Assembly (NCBI GenBank): GCA_018334735.1
Contig: JAGXLK010000128.1
Location: forward strand, 1-6,697
Reading direction: 5' to 3'
DNA from: Planctomycetota bacterium
GTDB taxonomy: Bacteria; Planctomycetota; Brocadiia; SM23-32
Length of the DNA stretch: 6,697 bases
Position numbers and translations under genes: made by a program. The notes under the pieces are model-generated. The model was given only the letters and a program-made list of their open reading frames with translations. It was not told the origin of the DNA and made no database searches. Below, piece after piece: positions 1 to 6,509 of this stretch. How positions within the stretch are numbered: the first letter of the stretch is position 1; every line of letters begins with the position of its first letter.

Positions 1-74
1 CGCTGGTGCGGGATGTAGAATAAACTATTTCAGGAAGCCAGATGTTTTCAACACGAGTTCCTCTGGAATCAGAC

Positions 75-101
75 GCTTCCACTTATAAGTATTTTGGAAG
101 C
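75..101. promoter_or_regulatory. nested inverted repeats in leader of the glycosidase gene
   Basis: Seen directly: an outer inverted repeat, GCTTCC at 75-80 and GGAAGC at 96-101, encloses a perfect 10-base palindrome, ACTTATAAGT, at 81-90. The palindrome contains a -10-like TATAAG (84-89). No good -35 box lies 16-18 bases upstream, so any promoter here would be weak or activator-dependent. A smaller inverted repeat, TTCC-TCT-GGAA, lies at 58-68. The position 45-70 bases before the glycosidase start suits an operator or promoter. The repeats are short enough that chance is a real alternative. Confidence 0.3.
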
Positions 102-135
102 CGCAAAGTGGTTTTTGATATTACTCAATGCATTT

Positions 136-139
136 GGAG
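136..139 (+). promoter_or_regulatory. ribosome binding site that sets the glycosidase start at 146
   Basis: GGAG at 136-139 stands six bases before ATG 146. An upstream in-frame ATG at 128 would place this GGAG inside the coding sequence and has no purine-rich box of its own before it. The six extra residues it would add are not part of any recognisable family motif. ATG 146 is therefore the preferred start. Confidence 0.7.
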
Positions 140-145
140 TTTGTG

Positions 146-2299
146 ATGTCCGTAAGTATCTCTTGTGGCTGTATGGAAGTCAATGGAAATCGGTCATTTT
201 TGTTTTCAGGGGAAGTCGAATACTGGCGGTTGAATCCGAAATACTGGGAAGTCGTGCTGGATCGATTGATTGAAACCGGGATGGAATGGGTGTCGAGTTA
301 CGTCCCGTGGCGGGTTCATGAGCAGGGACGCCACGATTATGATCTGGAAGGCAAGACCAACCCTCGCTTGAACCTCCGTGCGTACCTGGAACTCATACGT
401 GAGAAGGGGCTGAAGATGTATTTCCGACCCGGCCCATTGATCGTGAGTGAGATGGCGGCAGGAGGGTATCCCCAGTGGCTTGTGGAAGAGGATCCCCTTC
501 GCCTGGTCTGGGATGCTGATAACAAAATACCCCCGGGATTTCAGGGATATGGCGGGGTTCCCTGCTACCTCCATCCCGATTACCTTGAGCACGTTGCCGT
601 ATGGCTCTCGGCGGTCAACGATATTGCCTGCGATTTTCTTGCACCCGCCGGTCCCATCGCTATTTATCAGCTCGATAACGAAGTGAGTCTTGTCTGCAAA
701 GACGGCATGTTTCAGAGCGATTACAACCCTCACATTGTGGGGCCGGGCGGCGTGTATCACCAGTGGCTACGCGAAAAGTACGGATCATTCGAGGCCATTC
801 CTTATGGCGAAGATTGCGAAGACATCGGAGAAATAGCTCCTCCCCGAGATCTGGAGCTTTGGGGTGAGAGGCGTGTCGACTGGTGGTGGGATTGGGCGGA
901 GTTTAAAGAGTATTATCTCGCGCGGTATCTCGAGGAGCTGCGTAAAATTCATGAAGGTTGCGGAGTAACCGAAGTCAAATTCTGCACCAATTTTAATCCC
1001 CACCGGCCCAACACGGTTCCGAATAACTGGAAGAAATATGAGGAGGCCACACGCGGTCTGGTCGGTTACGATTTTTACCGATCGCCTTTCCTCAGTTATA
1101 CCGGTTATCTCTCGCTCTCGCGGATATCCCGTATGCTTGGCTCCTGGATGGAACTGCCCTGGTCCGCGGAATTTATGAGCGGTTTCTGGCACGAAGATTT
1201 CAACAATGGCGGGTATCCGTTTGCGGAACACCACGAAATGATGAGCTATGCGGCCCTTGCAAACGGGCTTAAAGCACTCTCGTGGTATATGTTTCACGAC
1301 CGCGAGAGGTGGGGCGGAGCGCCGGTGAGCAATCTCGGCCAGAAACGATACGCTCACAACGCCATCTGCGAAGTTATGAATTTTGTTGAAGGGTGCAAAG
1401 ATTTCTCCTCTTTACAGCTCCAGGGACGTGTCGGCGTACTTTACTACAGACCCTACCATATCCACACGTTCCTCGGTGATTCTATGCCGTGCAACGATAG
1501 CCAGGTGCATATCGGTCAACCCGAGATCGATGGAGTTAAGGCCGGGCTTACTTCTACCGAATATGAAGCAATTTTTGGCATTCTTATGGACGCGGGGTAT
1601 TCCCCCATACCTGTCGATCCAGCGATCAATTCTGAGGAACTCGATAGACTCGACGCTCTCTGGGCGACCACCCAGACTTTCATGGATCCTGAGACCGCTT
1701 CACAGCTCTGGGAATTTGCGCGAAAGGGCGGGGTGTTAATAATTGGTCCTTATGTTCCAGAGGCTTCTTTGAGCGGAGATCCCCTGGCTCTCCCGGAAGG
1801 TCTTGGGGAGGCCGATCCGGTGTGCCGGGGCCAAACCAACATAAAATGGTACGATACTTCCGTCACTTTCTACGAAGGGCTCTGGAGTCTCCCGGGGGAA
1901 TCTATCGTTTCGCTCGGGAACCAACCGATTGTCTCCGGCCACGCTCTCGGAGAAGGGGTTGTCATCTTCGTTGGTGGATACATTGCCCAGGATCTCAGTG
2001 GCCCGGCCCCTGAAGGCAATGTCGAATTCGCGGGACGTCTCCTTGAGTTCTGCGAGATTTCCCCGAGGGTGAAGACCAATCGGCGAGATATTCACGCCAT
2101 ACTTCAAACCAACGATCAGGAGGGCTATTTGTTTCTGCTGAATCTCGGCCTGCGCGCTCGTTCGGCCAAAGTGAGTTTCCAGCACAATGCGCCCCGGGCT
2201 TTAAAAGATGCCCAAACCGGTGAGGAAATTCAGCTTGCCGACGCAGAAGCGCGGGTGGACGTTGATTGCAAAAGGTGCCGGGTGATGGAACTGATTTGA
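146..2299 (+). CDS. GH35-like beta-galactosidase-type glycoside hydrolase with GH42-like second domain
   Basis: A 717-residue clan GH-A glycosidase that probably removes a terminal beta-linked sugar, most likely galactose, from oligosaccharides. No signal peptide or membrane segment is visible, so it should act in the cytoplasm. GH35 hallmarks follow in order: FSGEVEYWRL (20-29), YVPWRVHE (52-59), FRPGP (93-97), GGYPQWL (106-112), YQLDNEV (174-180) with probable acid/base Glu179, and WSAEFMSGFW (339-348) with probable nucleophile Glu342. The GH35 motif YMFHGGTNFG appears here as YMFHDRERW (381-389). Residues about 427-634 look like the Rossmann/glutaminase-like trimerisation domain of GH42 enzymes, followed by a small beta domain (about 649-717). 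GH35 enzymes usually carry beta-rich C-terminal domains instead. ATG 146 was chosen for its ribosome binding site. The PHP gene starts 27 bases downstream and is probably co-transcribed. The fold and catalytic class are fairly sure; substrate specificity is not. Confidence 0.85.
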   Translation: MSVSISCGCMEVNGNRSFLFSGEVEYWRLNPKYWEVVLDRLIETGMEWVSSYVPWRVHEQGRHDYDLEGKTNPRLNLRAYLELIREKGLKMYFRPGPLIVSEMAAGGYPQWLVEEDPLRLVWDADNKIPPGFQGYGGVPCYLHPDYLEHVAVWLSAVNDIACDFLAPAGPIAIYQLDNEVSLVCKDGMFQSDYNPHIVGPGGVYHQWLREKYGSFEAIPYGEDCEDIGEIAPPRDLELWGERRVDWWWDWAEFKEYYLARYLEELRKIHEGCGVTEVKFCTNFNPHRPNTVPNNWKKYEEATRGLVGYDFYRSPFLSYTGYLSLSRISRMLGSWMELPWSAEFMSGFWHEDFNNGGYPFAEHHEMMSYAALANGLKALSWYMFHDRERWGGAPVSNLGQKRYAHNAICEVMNFVEGCKDFSSLQLQGRVGVLYYRPYHIHTFLGDSMPCNDSQVHIGQPEIDGVKAGLTSTEYEAIFGILMDAGYSPIPVDPAINSEELDRLDALWATTQTFMDPETASQLWEFARKGGVLIIGPYVPEASLSGDPLALPEGLGEADPVCRGQTNIKWYDTSVTFYEGLWSLPGESIVSLGNQPIVSGHALGEGVVIFVGGYIAQDLSGPAPEGNVEFAGRLLEFCEISPRVKTNRRDIHAILQTNDQEGYLFLLNLGLRARSAKVSFQHNAPRALKDAQTGEEIQLADAEARVDVDCKRCRVMELI

Positions 2300-2326
2300 A
2301 TCCTACTGCGGCCAGCTATTTTGTAA

Positions 2327-3127
2327 ATGATCGCCGTTGAATTAAACCGCAGCATGTCTGATATCGAGGCGGCGGAAGAGGATAACCTGCCGGAATTGAT
2401 CACCAGGGACGATATTCGAGCGGATTTGCATGCTCACACGGATTACAGTGACGGAAAACTTTCCGTGATGGAGATGGCCCGAGCCGCGAAGGACCTCGGA
2501 TATGAATATTTTGCTCTGACAGATCACAGCCAGAACCTCGGTGTGGCCAGCGGATTGTCGCCCGAAAAGCTTGAGGAGCGCAAAAAAGAAATTGATGAAG
2601 CAAGTGGTGAATTAAATTTCCCGATTTTAAATGGGACCGAAGCCGATATATTAAAAGATGGTACCGTTGATTACGGGGATGAAATTTTGTCCGATCTCGA
2701 TTGGGTCGTTGCGTCCGTCCACGACCATTTTGACATGGAAGAAAACGCGATGACCGAACGGATAAACTCAGCGGTTCGCAATCCGAACGTCCACGTTATC
2801 GGGCACCTGACCGGCCGTCTTATTGAGAAACGGGAACCATACCGTCTGGATATCGGGGCGGTGATGGAAGCCTGCGCAGAAACGGGGACCGCTCTCGAAT
2901 TGAATGCGCATCCGGATCGGCTCGATATTCAGGACACTGTCTGTCGTCAGGCAAAGGAAGCGGGTGTGAAAGTTGTAATCGGCACCGATGCTCACAATTC
3001 CTCTCATCTTTCTCTCATGCATTTTGGCGTCAGTACCGCGCGCCGCGGCTGGCTTACAAAAGACGACGTTCTCAATGCTCTGAGCTACGAAGACTTCAAA
3101 GATTACCTCGAGTCTGCGGACCGCTGA
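2327..3127 (+). CDS. stand-alone PHP-domain phosphoesterase, PolX C-terminal type
   Basis: A 266-residue protein made almost wholly of one PHP domain, a trinuclear-metal phosphoesterase fold. All nine expected ligands are present: His35 and His37 (DLHAHT), Asp42, His67 (TDHS), Glu105, His132 (ASVHDH), His160 (GHLTGR), Asp221 and His223 (GTDAH). The sequence resembles the C-terminal domain of bacterial family X DNA polymerases more than histidinol phosphatase. The closing stretch ARRGWLTKDDVLNALSYEDF (239-258) is typical of PolX. Residues 13-31 also match the linker that precedes the PHP domain in PolX (AAEEDNLPELITRDDIR is at 15-31). No polymerase or helix-hairpin-helix part is present, and the glycosidase gene fills the space upstream. 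An in-frame TAA at 2324-2326 rules out a longer start. ATG 2354 is an alternative, but neither ATG has a clear ribosome binding site. The reaction is unknown: a phosphatase or nuclease is plausible, possibly on a sugar phosphate given the neighbours. Confidence 0.85.
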   Translation: MIAVELNRSMSDIEAAEEDNLPELITRDDIRADLHAHTDYSDGKLSVMEMARAAKDLGYEYFALTDHSQNLGVASGLSPEKLEERKKEIDEASGELNFPILNGTEADILKDGTVDYGDEILSDLDWVVASVHDHFDMEENAMTERINSAVRNPNVHVIGHLTGRLIEKREPYRLDIGAVMEACAETGTALELNAHPDRLDIQDTVCRQAKEAGVKVVIGTDAHNSSHLSLMHFGVSTARRGWLTKDDVLNALSYEDFKDYLESADR

Positions 3128-3276
3128 CCTGGACGCCACGACAAAACTTTAACCGCAACAGATATCGCAACGATTCCCTGCGCCGCGAAGCCCGCACCCA
3201 GAGGTAGCTCGGGGACAATCAAAGCTCCATGGCGACTGAGTGAGTTCTCGGGTCCGGAACTTGTTCTACCCCTCCG

Positions 3277-3291
3277 GTTGACATGGTCAAC
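3277..3291. promoter_or_regulatory. putative operator palindrome overlapping the -35 box
   Basis: GTTGAC-ATG-GTCAAC is a perfect inverted repeat with six-base arms and a three-base centre, lying across the TTGACA -35 box. TGGTC also repeats directly at 3284-3288 and 3295-3299, 11 bases apart, about one helical turn, reaching towards the -10 box. A repressor bound here would block RNA polymerase, as expected for a sugar-inducible operon. No regulator gene is in the window, and the regulator family cannot be named. Confidence 0.4.
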
Positions 3292-3305
3292 ATCTGGTCT
3301 ATCCT
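3278..3305 (+). promoter_or_regulatory. sigma70-type promoter for the aldolase-dehydrogenase unit
   Basis: A consensus -35 box TTGACA (3278-3283) is followed after 16 bases by TATCCT (3300-3305), which matches four of six positions of the -10 consensus, including the key TA and final T. Transcription would begin near 3312 and leave a leader of about 37 bases before ATG 3349. This is the best promoter in the window, and it lies where the gap between genes widens from about 30 to 221 bases. It is predicted from sequence only. Confidence 0.5.
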
Positions 3306-3338
3306 TTAAGGAAAAACAGCAAGGATTTCTCCATTTTT

Positions 3339-3342
3339 GAGG
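3339..3342 (+). promoter_or_regulatory. ribosome binding site that sets the aldolase start at 3349
   Basis: GAGG at 3339-3342 precedes ATG 3349 by six bases. An in-frame TTG at 3337 could give four more residues (MRCS), but it overlaps this GAGG box. ATG 3349 is the better start. Confidence 0.75.
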
Positions 3343-3348
3343 TGCAGC

Positions 3349-5346
3349 ATGGATGAAAATATTGAAACCCTGATACACGTTTCAAATGAAGTAGGACGCG
3401 ATAACGATCTGGTTCAGGGAGGCGGCGGCAACACGAGTGTAAAAACTGGCGACGGGTGCATGTACGTGAAGGCCAGTGGGACGGCTCTCGGGGAGATGAA
3501 GGAGGGCCAGGGCTATCGGTGCGTGCGAGTTGAAGACTGTATTTCCATCCTCGATGACGAAGAAATCGCCGCCGCAGATCCCGAAGAACGCTCAGCTGCT
3601 GTTGGCCGACAGTTGCTGGAAGCCTGCGCGGATGATCTCCAGGGCCGTCCCTCGGTTGAGACATCTCTTCATGCTTTGCTCGGGAAAGTCGTTGTCCATA
3701 CTCACCCGTCACTCGTGAATGGAGCCCTTTGCGCCACGGAAGGTCGAGAAGCGTTGGCTGAACTGTTTGAGGACCTCGATCCACCACCGCTCTATATCCC
3801 ATATACCGATTTCGGTTATCCGCTCGCAGTGGCCATGCAAGAGGCACTCAACCAGTACAAAAAAGATCACGATCAGCTGCCCGAGATAATATTTCTGGAA
3901 AACCACGGTCTTTTCGTCAGCACGGAGGAACCCGAGCGGGCTCTGGAATTAACCCAGCTGGTTTTTGACCGTGTTGAGACCGCATGGGAAGATCGGATGG
4001 ATGGAGTGACCGAGCGACATACATTCGCTCCCGAGCACGAGAAAGAGATTGAGCTGGTATCCGAGGCCTGCGCCCATCTGCGACGCGTTTATGCCGAAAT
4101 CCTTGGTTCGCCCGTTCTGGTCCGGTATGAACTCGGAACGGCTGTAAAACGATTCTTCGCTTATTCGGATTGCCACCGACTTACCTGCAGTGGCCCGATG
4201 GTTCCCGATCAGATGGTCTATTGCAATGGAGCGCCCATCTGGGTGGAATCGCCAGACAAAATGGGTGATTTCCCCGCAGCATTGGATCATGCCGTGGAAA
4301 GGGAAGATGCCGGTGCTGCTACGCCTCTGTGCGTACTCGTAGATGGACTTGGCATGTTCACTGTCAGTGTGAGTCCCGCTCTGCTTGATGCTGCGTCGGC
4401 AACGATGGAAGCCGTGTTGGATATTCTTGTGGTTGCCGATCAGTTCGGCGAGCCGCGCGCTCTGCCGGAGGAAGGGCTGGAATACATCCGTGGTTCAGAA
4501 GTCGAAAAATACCGTCAGGAAGTCATGGGACTGAGAGCTGCAGAAGGGGACCTGGCGGGGGGCGTTGCTGTGGTGAGCGGCGCGGGAAGCGGGCTCGGTC
4601 GTGGGATATCGATAGGTCTTGCTAAACGTGGTATGCACGTGATCCTTGCCGATATTAATCCCGAAGGTTCAAAAGAAACAGCTCGAAGGATCCGTGAGGA
4701 AGAACAAGCGCCCGGGAGCGGATGGCCTGTTAGCGTGGATGTGACTTCCGAAAAATCCGTGGGGGATCTTGTTTATACGACGATCAGCGATCTCGGAGGA
4801 GTCGACCTGCTTGTCAATTGCGCCGGGATTGCTCCACCTCATCCCCTGATCGAATTTCCTGTTGAAGATTGGCGGAAAACCCTTGAAGTCAACCTCACCG
4901 GATATTTTTTGATGGCCCGAGAATTTGCACGCGTTATGAAACGTCAGGGTGCGGGCGGGAATATCATTAACCTGTCGTCGAAAAGTGGGCTCAGCGCTTC
5001 GAAAAATCATAGCGGATATAATGCCACAAAAGCCGGCGAAATCCACCTTGCACGAGGTTGGGCTCAAGAACTGGCTGAATACAATATCCGCGTCAACTGT
5101 GTCTGCCCCGGGAACGTCTTTCGAGAATCAAACATCTGGAACGAAGATTATATAAAAGCTCTGGCGAAAAAGCGGGGCCTCGAACCCGACGAGGTCATCC
5201 CTTACTATATCGGTCTCACGGCGCTCGAAGAGGAAATCGACTGGGATGACATTGCCAATGCTGTGGTTTTTCTCGCCAGCGAAAACGCCTCTAAAATTAC
5301 CGGCCAGATTCTCGTGGTCGATGCCGGTCAGGTTTTTGTGCGTTGA
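3349..5346 (+). CDS. bifunctional class II aldolase / short-chain dehydrogenase
   Basis: A 665-residue fusion, near the ~690 usual for bifunctional rhamnulose-1-phosphate aldolase/lactaldehyde dehydrogenase-type proteins (RhaE/YuxG group). Residues about 1-370 form a class II, metal-dependent aldolase domain: phosphate-loop motif QGGGGNTSVK (23-32), Glu104 in SVETSLH, His117 and His119 in VHTHP, and His186 in ENHG. Residues about 400-665 form a classical SDR: SGAGSGLG cofactor loop (410-417), Asp435 after strand two suggesting NAD, NCAG (490-493), and the tetrad Asn515, Ser544, Tyr557 and Lys561. Both active sites look complete. By family, the aldolase half would cleave a ketose 1-phosphate to DHAP and an aldehyde, and the SDR half would oxidise an aldehyde or interconvert a related polyol. 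Rhamnose, fucose or another sugar is possible; no kinase or isomerase is nearby to decide. It heads a likely operon with the dehydrogenase 36 bases downstream. Confidence 0.88.
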   Translation: MDENIETLIHVSNEVGRDNDLVQGGGGNTSVKTGDGCMYVKASGTALGEMKEGQGYRCVRVEDCISILDDEEIAAADPEERSAAVGRQLLEACADDLQGRPSVETSLHALLGKVVVHTHPSLVNGALCATEGREALAELFEDLDPPPLYIPYTDFGYPLAVAMQEALNQYKKDHDQLPEIIFLENHGLFVSTEEPERALELTQLVFDRVETAWEDRMDGVTERHTFAPEHEKEIELVSEACAHLRRVYAEILGSPVLVRYELGTAVKRFFAYSDCHRLTCSGPMVPDQMVYCNGAPIWVESPDKMGDFPAALDHAVEREDAGAATPLCVLVDGLGMFTVSVSPALLDAASATMEAVLDILVVADQFGEPRALPEEGLEYIRGSEVEKYRQEVMGLRAAEGDLAGGVAVVSGAGSGLGRGISIGLAKRGMHVILADINPEGSKETARRIREEEQAPGSGWPVSVDVTSEKSVGDLVYTTISDLGGVDLLVNCAGIAPPHPLIEFPVEDWRKTLEVNLTGYFLMAREFARVMKRQGAGGNIINLSSKSGLSASKNHSGYNATKAGEIHLARGWAQELAEYNIRVNCVCPGNVFRESNIWNEDYIKALAKKRGLEPDEVIPYYIGLTALEEEIDWDDIANAVVFLASENASKITGQILVVDAGQVFVR

Positions 5347-5382
5347 AACATCTGTGCCTGCGCTTGAAAGGATTGACGAACA

Positions 5383-6477
5383 ATGGAAGCAAAAGCTGCT
5401 GTCATGACCGAATTTAATGCTCCGCTTGAAATGCAGAGCTTCCCCCTGGTTCCCCTCGAGCCCGGAGAGGTCCGCGTGAAAATCACCTGTGCCGGAGTCT
5501 GCGGAAGCGATGTTCACATGTGGAGAGGCAAGGATCCGCGCACGCCTCTACCCATGATCCCCGGACACGAAGGTGTGGGAGAAGTGACCGAAATCGCCGG
5601 ATCGAAGACCGATCTTTTCGGCCGGGAACTCAAACCCGGAGATCCTGTGCTCTGGGAACGCGGTGTGATGTGCGGAGATTGCTACTACTGCAACATTGCC
5701 AAAGAACCAAGCCTCTGCCCTCAACGCAAAACCTACGGAATTTCGTATTCGTGCGAAGACCCGCCCCACTTTCTCGGCTGTTACTCGGAATACCTCCACC
5801 TCCGCGCCGGGCACCCCATGATCAAGCTTGATCTCGACGTCTCCCACGAGGTCCTCGTCCCGGCGACATGCAGCGGCGCAACCGCCGCCCACGCCGTCGA
5901 AACCAGCGGCCTGAAACCGGGTAATAGCGCCATTGTTGTCGGACCCGGGCCGGTTGGACTTTTTGTGCTGGCCCAATTGCTCGACGCGGGAGCCGGTCAG
6001 GTTTGGATCGCCGGAACCGCTGCCGATAAAGGGCGTCTCAAAATGGCAAAAGAGTTCGGATCCGCCGGCGTTTTGAATGTCGACGAAATGGGGAAAAGTG
6101 AAATCGAAGAACTGGTCATGGATGAAACCCGTGGGCAGGGACCCAATGTCATTATGGATTGCACGGGTTATGCGCCCGTGGTCAACGAATGGATCGATCT
6201 CCTGGCTCCGGGGGGAACTTACTCAATCCCGGGAATCGCGACACCTCAGAACGAAATATCGCTCGAACTTTTCAGCACGCTCGCCCGCAAAGGGGCGCGA
6301 TTGCAGGGAGTGTGGGTCAGCGATACCTCGCATCTCTGGCGAGCCGCCAACCTTGTGGCCAGCGGACGGTTTCCCTTCGAAAAAATGATCACTCACAAGT
6401 TCTCGCTCGAAGAAGCTACCGAAGGATTGAAGGTGACGGAAAGCAAGGAATCGATCAAAGCCGTTCTCAAGCCGTAA
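5383..6477 (+). CDS. zinc-dependent medium-chain alcohol/polyol dehydrogenase
   Basis: A 364-residue MDR-family dehydrogenase of normal length, expected to interconvert an alcohol, polyol or sugar with its carbonyl form using NAD(P). The catalytic zinc site is seen as Cys40 (CGSDVH), His62 and Glu63 (GHEGVGE), and probably Cys163 (ATCSGAT). The structural zinc site is Cys97, Cys100, Cys103 and Cys112; the last spacing holds eight residues rather than the usual seven. The Rossmann loop is GPGPVG (187-192). At the end of the second strand the usual Asp is absent (AGTAADKGRL, 210-219), so NADP or dual use cannot be excluded. The box AAAGGA at 5367-5372 lies 10 bases before ATG 5383. The gene follows the aldolase/SDR by 36 bases and is probably in the same operon, suggesting a role in the same sugar or polyol pathway. 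The substrate is not predictable from sequence alone. Confidence 0.88.
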   Translation: MEAKAAVMTEFNAPLEMQSFPLVPLEPGEVRVKITCAGVCGSDVHMWRGKDPRTPLPMIPGHEGVGEVTEIAGSKTDLFGRELKPGDPVLWERGVMCGDCYYCNIAKEPSLCPQRKTYGISYSCEDPPHFLGCYSEYLHLRAGHPMIKLDLDVSHEVLVPATCSGATAAHAVETSGLKPGNSAIVVGPGPVGLFVLAQLLDAGAGQVWIAGTAADKGRLKMAKEFGSAGVLNVDEMGKSEIEELVMDETRGQGPNVIMDCTGYAPVVNEWIDLLAPGGTYSIPGIATPQNEISLELFSTLARKGARLQGVWVSDTSHLWRAANLVASGRFPFEKMITHKFSLEEATEGLKVTESKESIKAVLKP

Positions 6478-6481
6478 TCCG

Positions 6482-6505
6482 TTCGGAACTTTCAAAAATT
6501 CCGGA
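6482..6505 (+). promoter_or_regulatory. possible hairpin over the ribosome binding site of the last gene
   Basis: Bases 6482-6488 (TTCGGAA) can pair with 6499-6505 (TTCCGGA) in seven pairs, one of them G-U, around a 10-base loop. The 3' arm includes three of the four bases of the GGAG box (6503-6506) of the gene starting at 6510. Such a stem could lower or control its translation. It is short and A-rich in the loop, so it may be incidental. No T run follows, so it is not a terminator. Confidence 0.25.
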
Positions 6506-6509
6506 GAAT

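Larger units (their letters stand above)
3128..3348. other. 221-base intergenic region separating two likely transcription units
   Basis: No convincing gene on either strand. A minus-strand frame is open across it, but it runs antisense into both neighbours and its translation resembles no protein family. No GC-rich hairpin followed by a T run was seen, so no intrinsic terminator for the PHP gene can be called. The first ~130 bases show nothing distinctive. The last ~90 contain a small inverted repeat, GAAC-TT-GTTC (3257-3266), and then the promoter/operator elements listed separately. Confidence 0.6.

Noticed and set aside
1..23. Possible end of an upstream gene (short open stretches ending at TAG 16-18 or TAA 21-23)
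   Set aside because: Only five to six codons are visible in each frame, with no recognisable motif, so neither the frame nor the existence of a gene can be supported.
128..145. Upstream ATG at 128 as the glycosidase start
   Set aside because: It has no ribosome binding site, and the GGAG at 136-139 is placed for ATG 146.
785..1357. Long minus-strand open frame of 190 codons inside the glycosidase gene
   Set aside because: It is antisense to a clearly conserved catalytic domain and shows no family resemblance; long shadow frames are common at this base composition.
3116..3124. GCGG-A-CCGC inverted repeat at the end of the PHP gene as a terminator
   Set aside because: The one-base loop cannot form a hairpin, and no T run follows.
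2327..3127. PHP gene as a truncated pseudogene of DNA polymerase X
   Set aside because: The frame is intact, all metal ligands are present, and no polymerase remnant precedes it; a functional stand-alone protein fits better.
3103..3378. 91-residue minus-strand open frame spanning the intergenic region
   Set aside because: It overlaps both neighbouring genes antisense, has no recognisable domain and covers the predicted promoter, so it is more likely a chance open frame.
4557..4562. G6 run near the aldolase-SDR junction as evidence of an artificial fusion by frameshift
   Set aside because: Natural fusions of these two domains with a similar linker are a known family, and the frame reads straight into a proper SDR cofactor loop.
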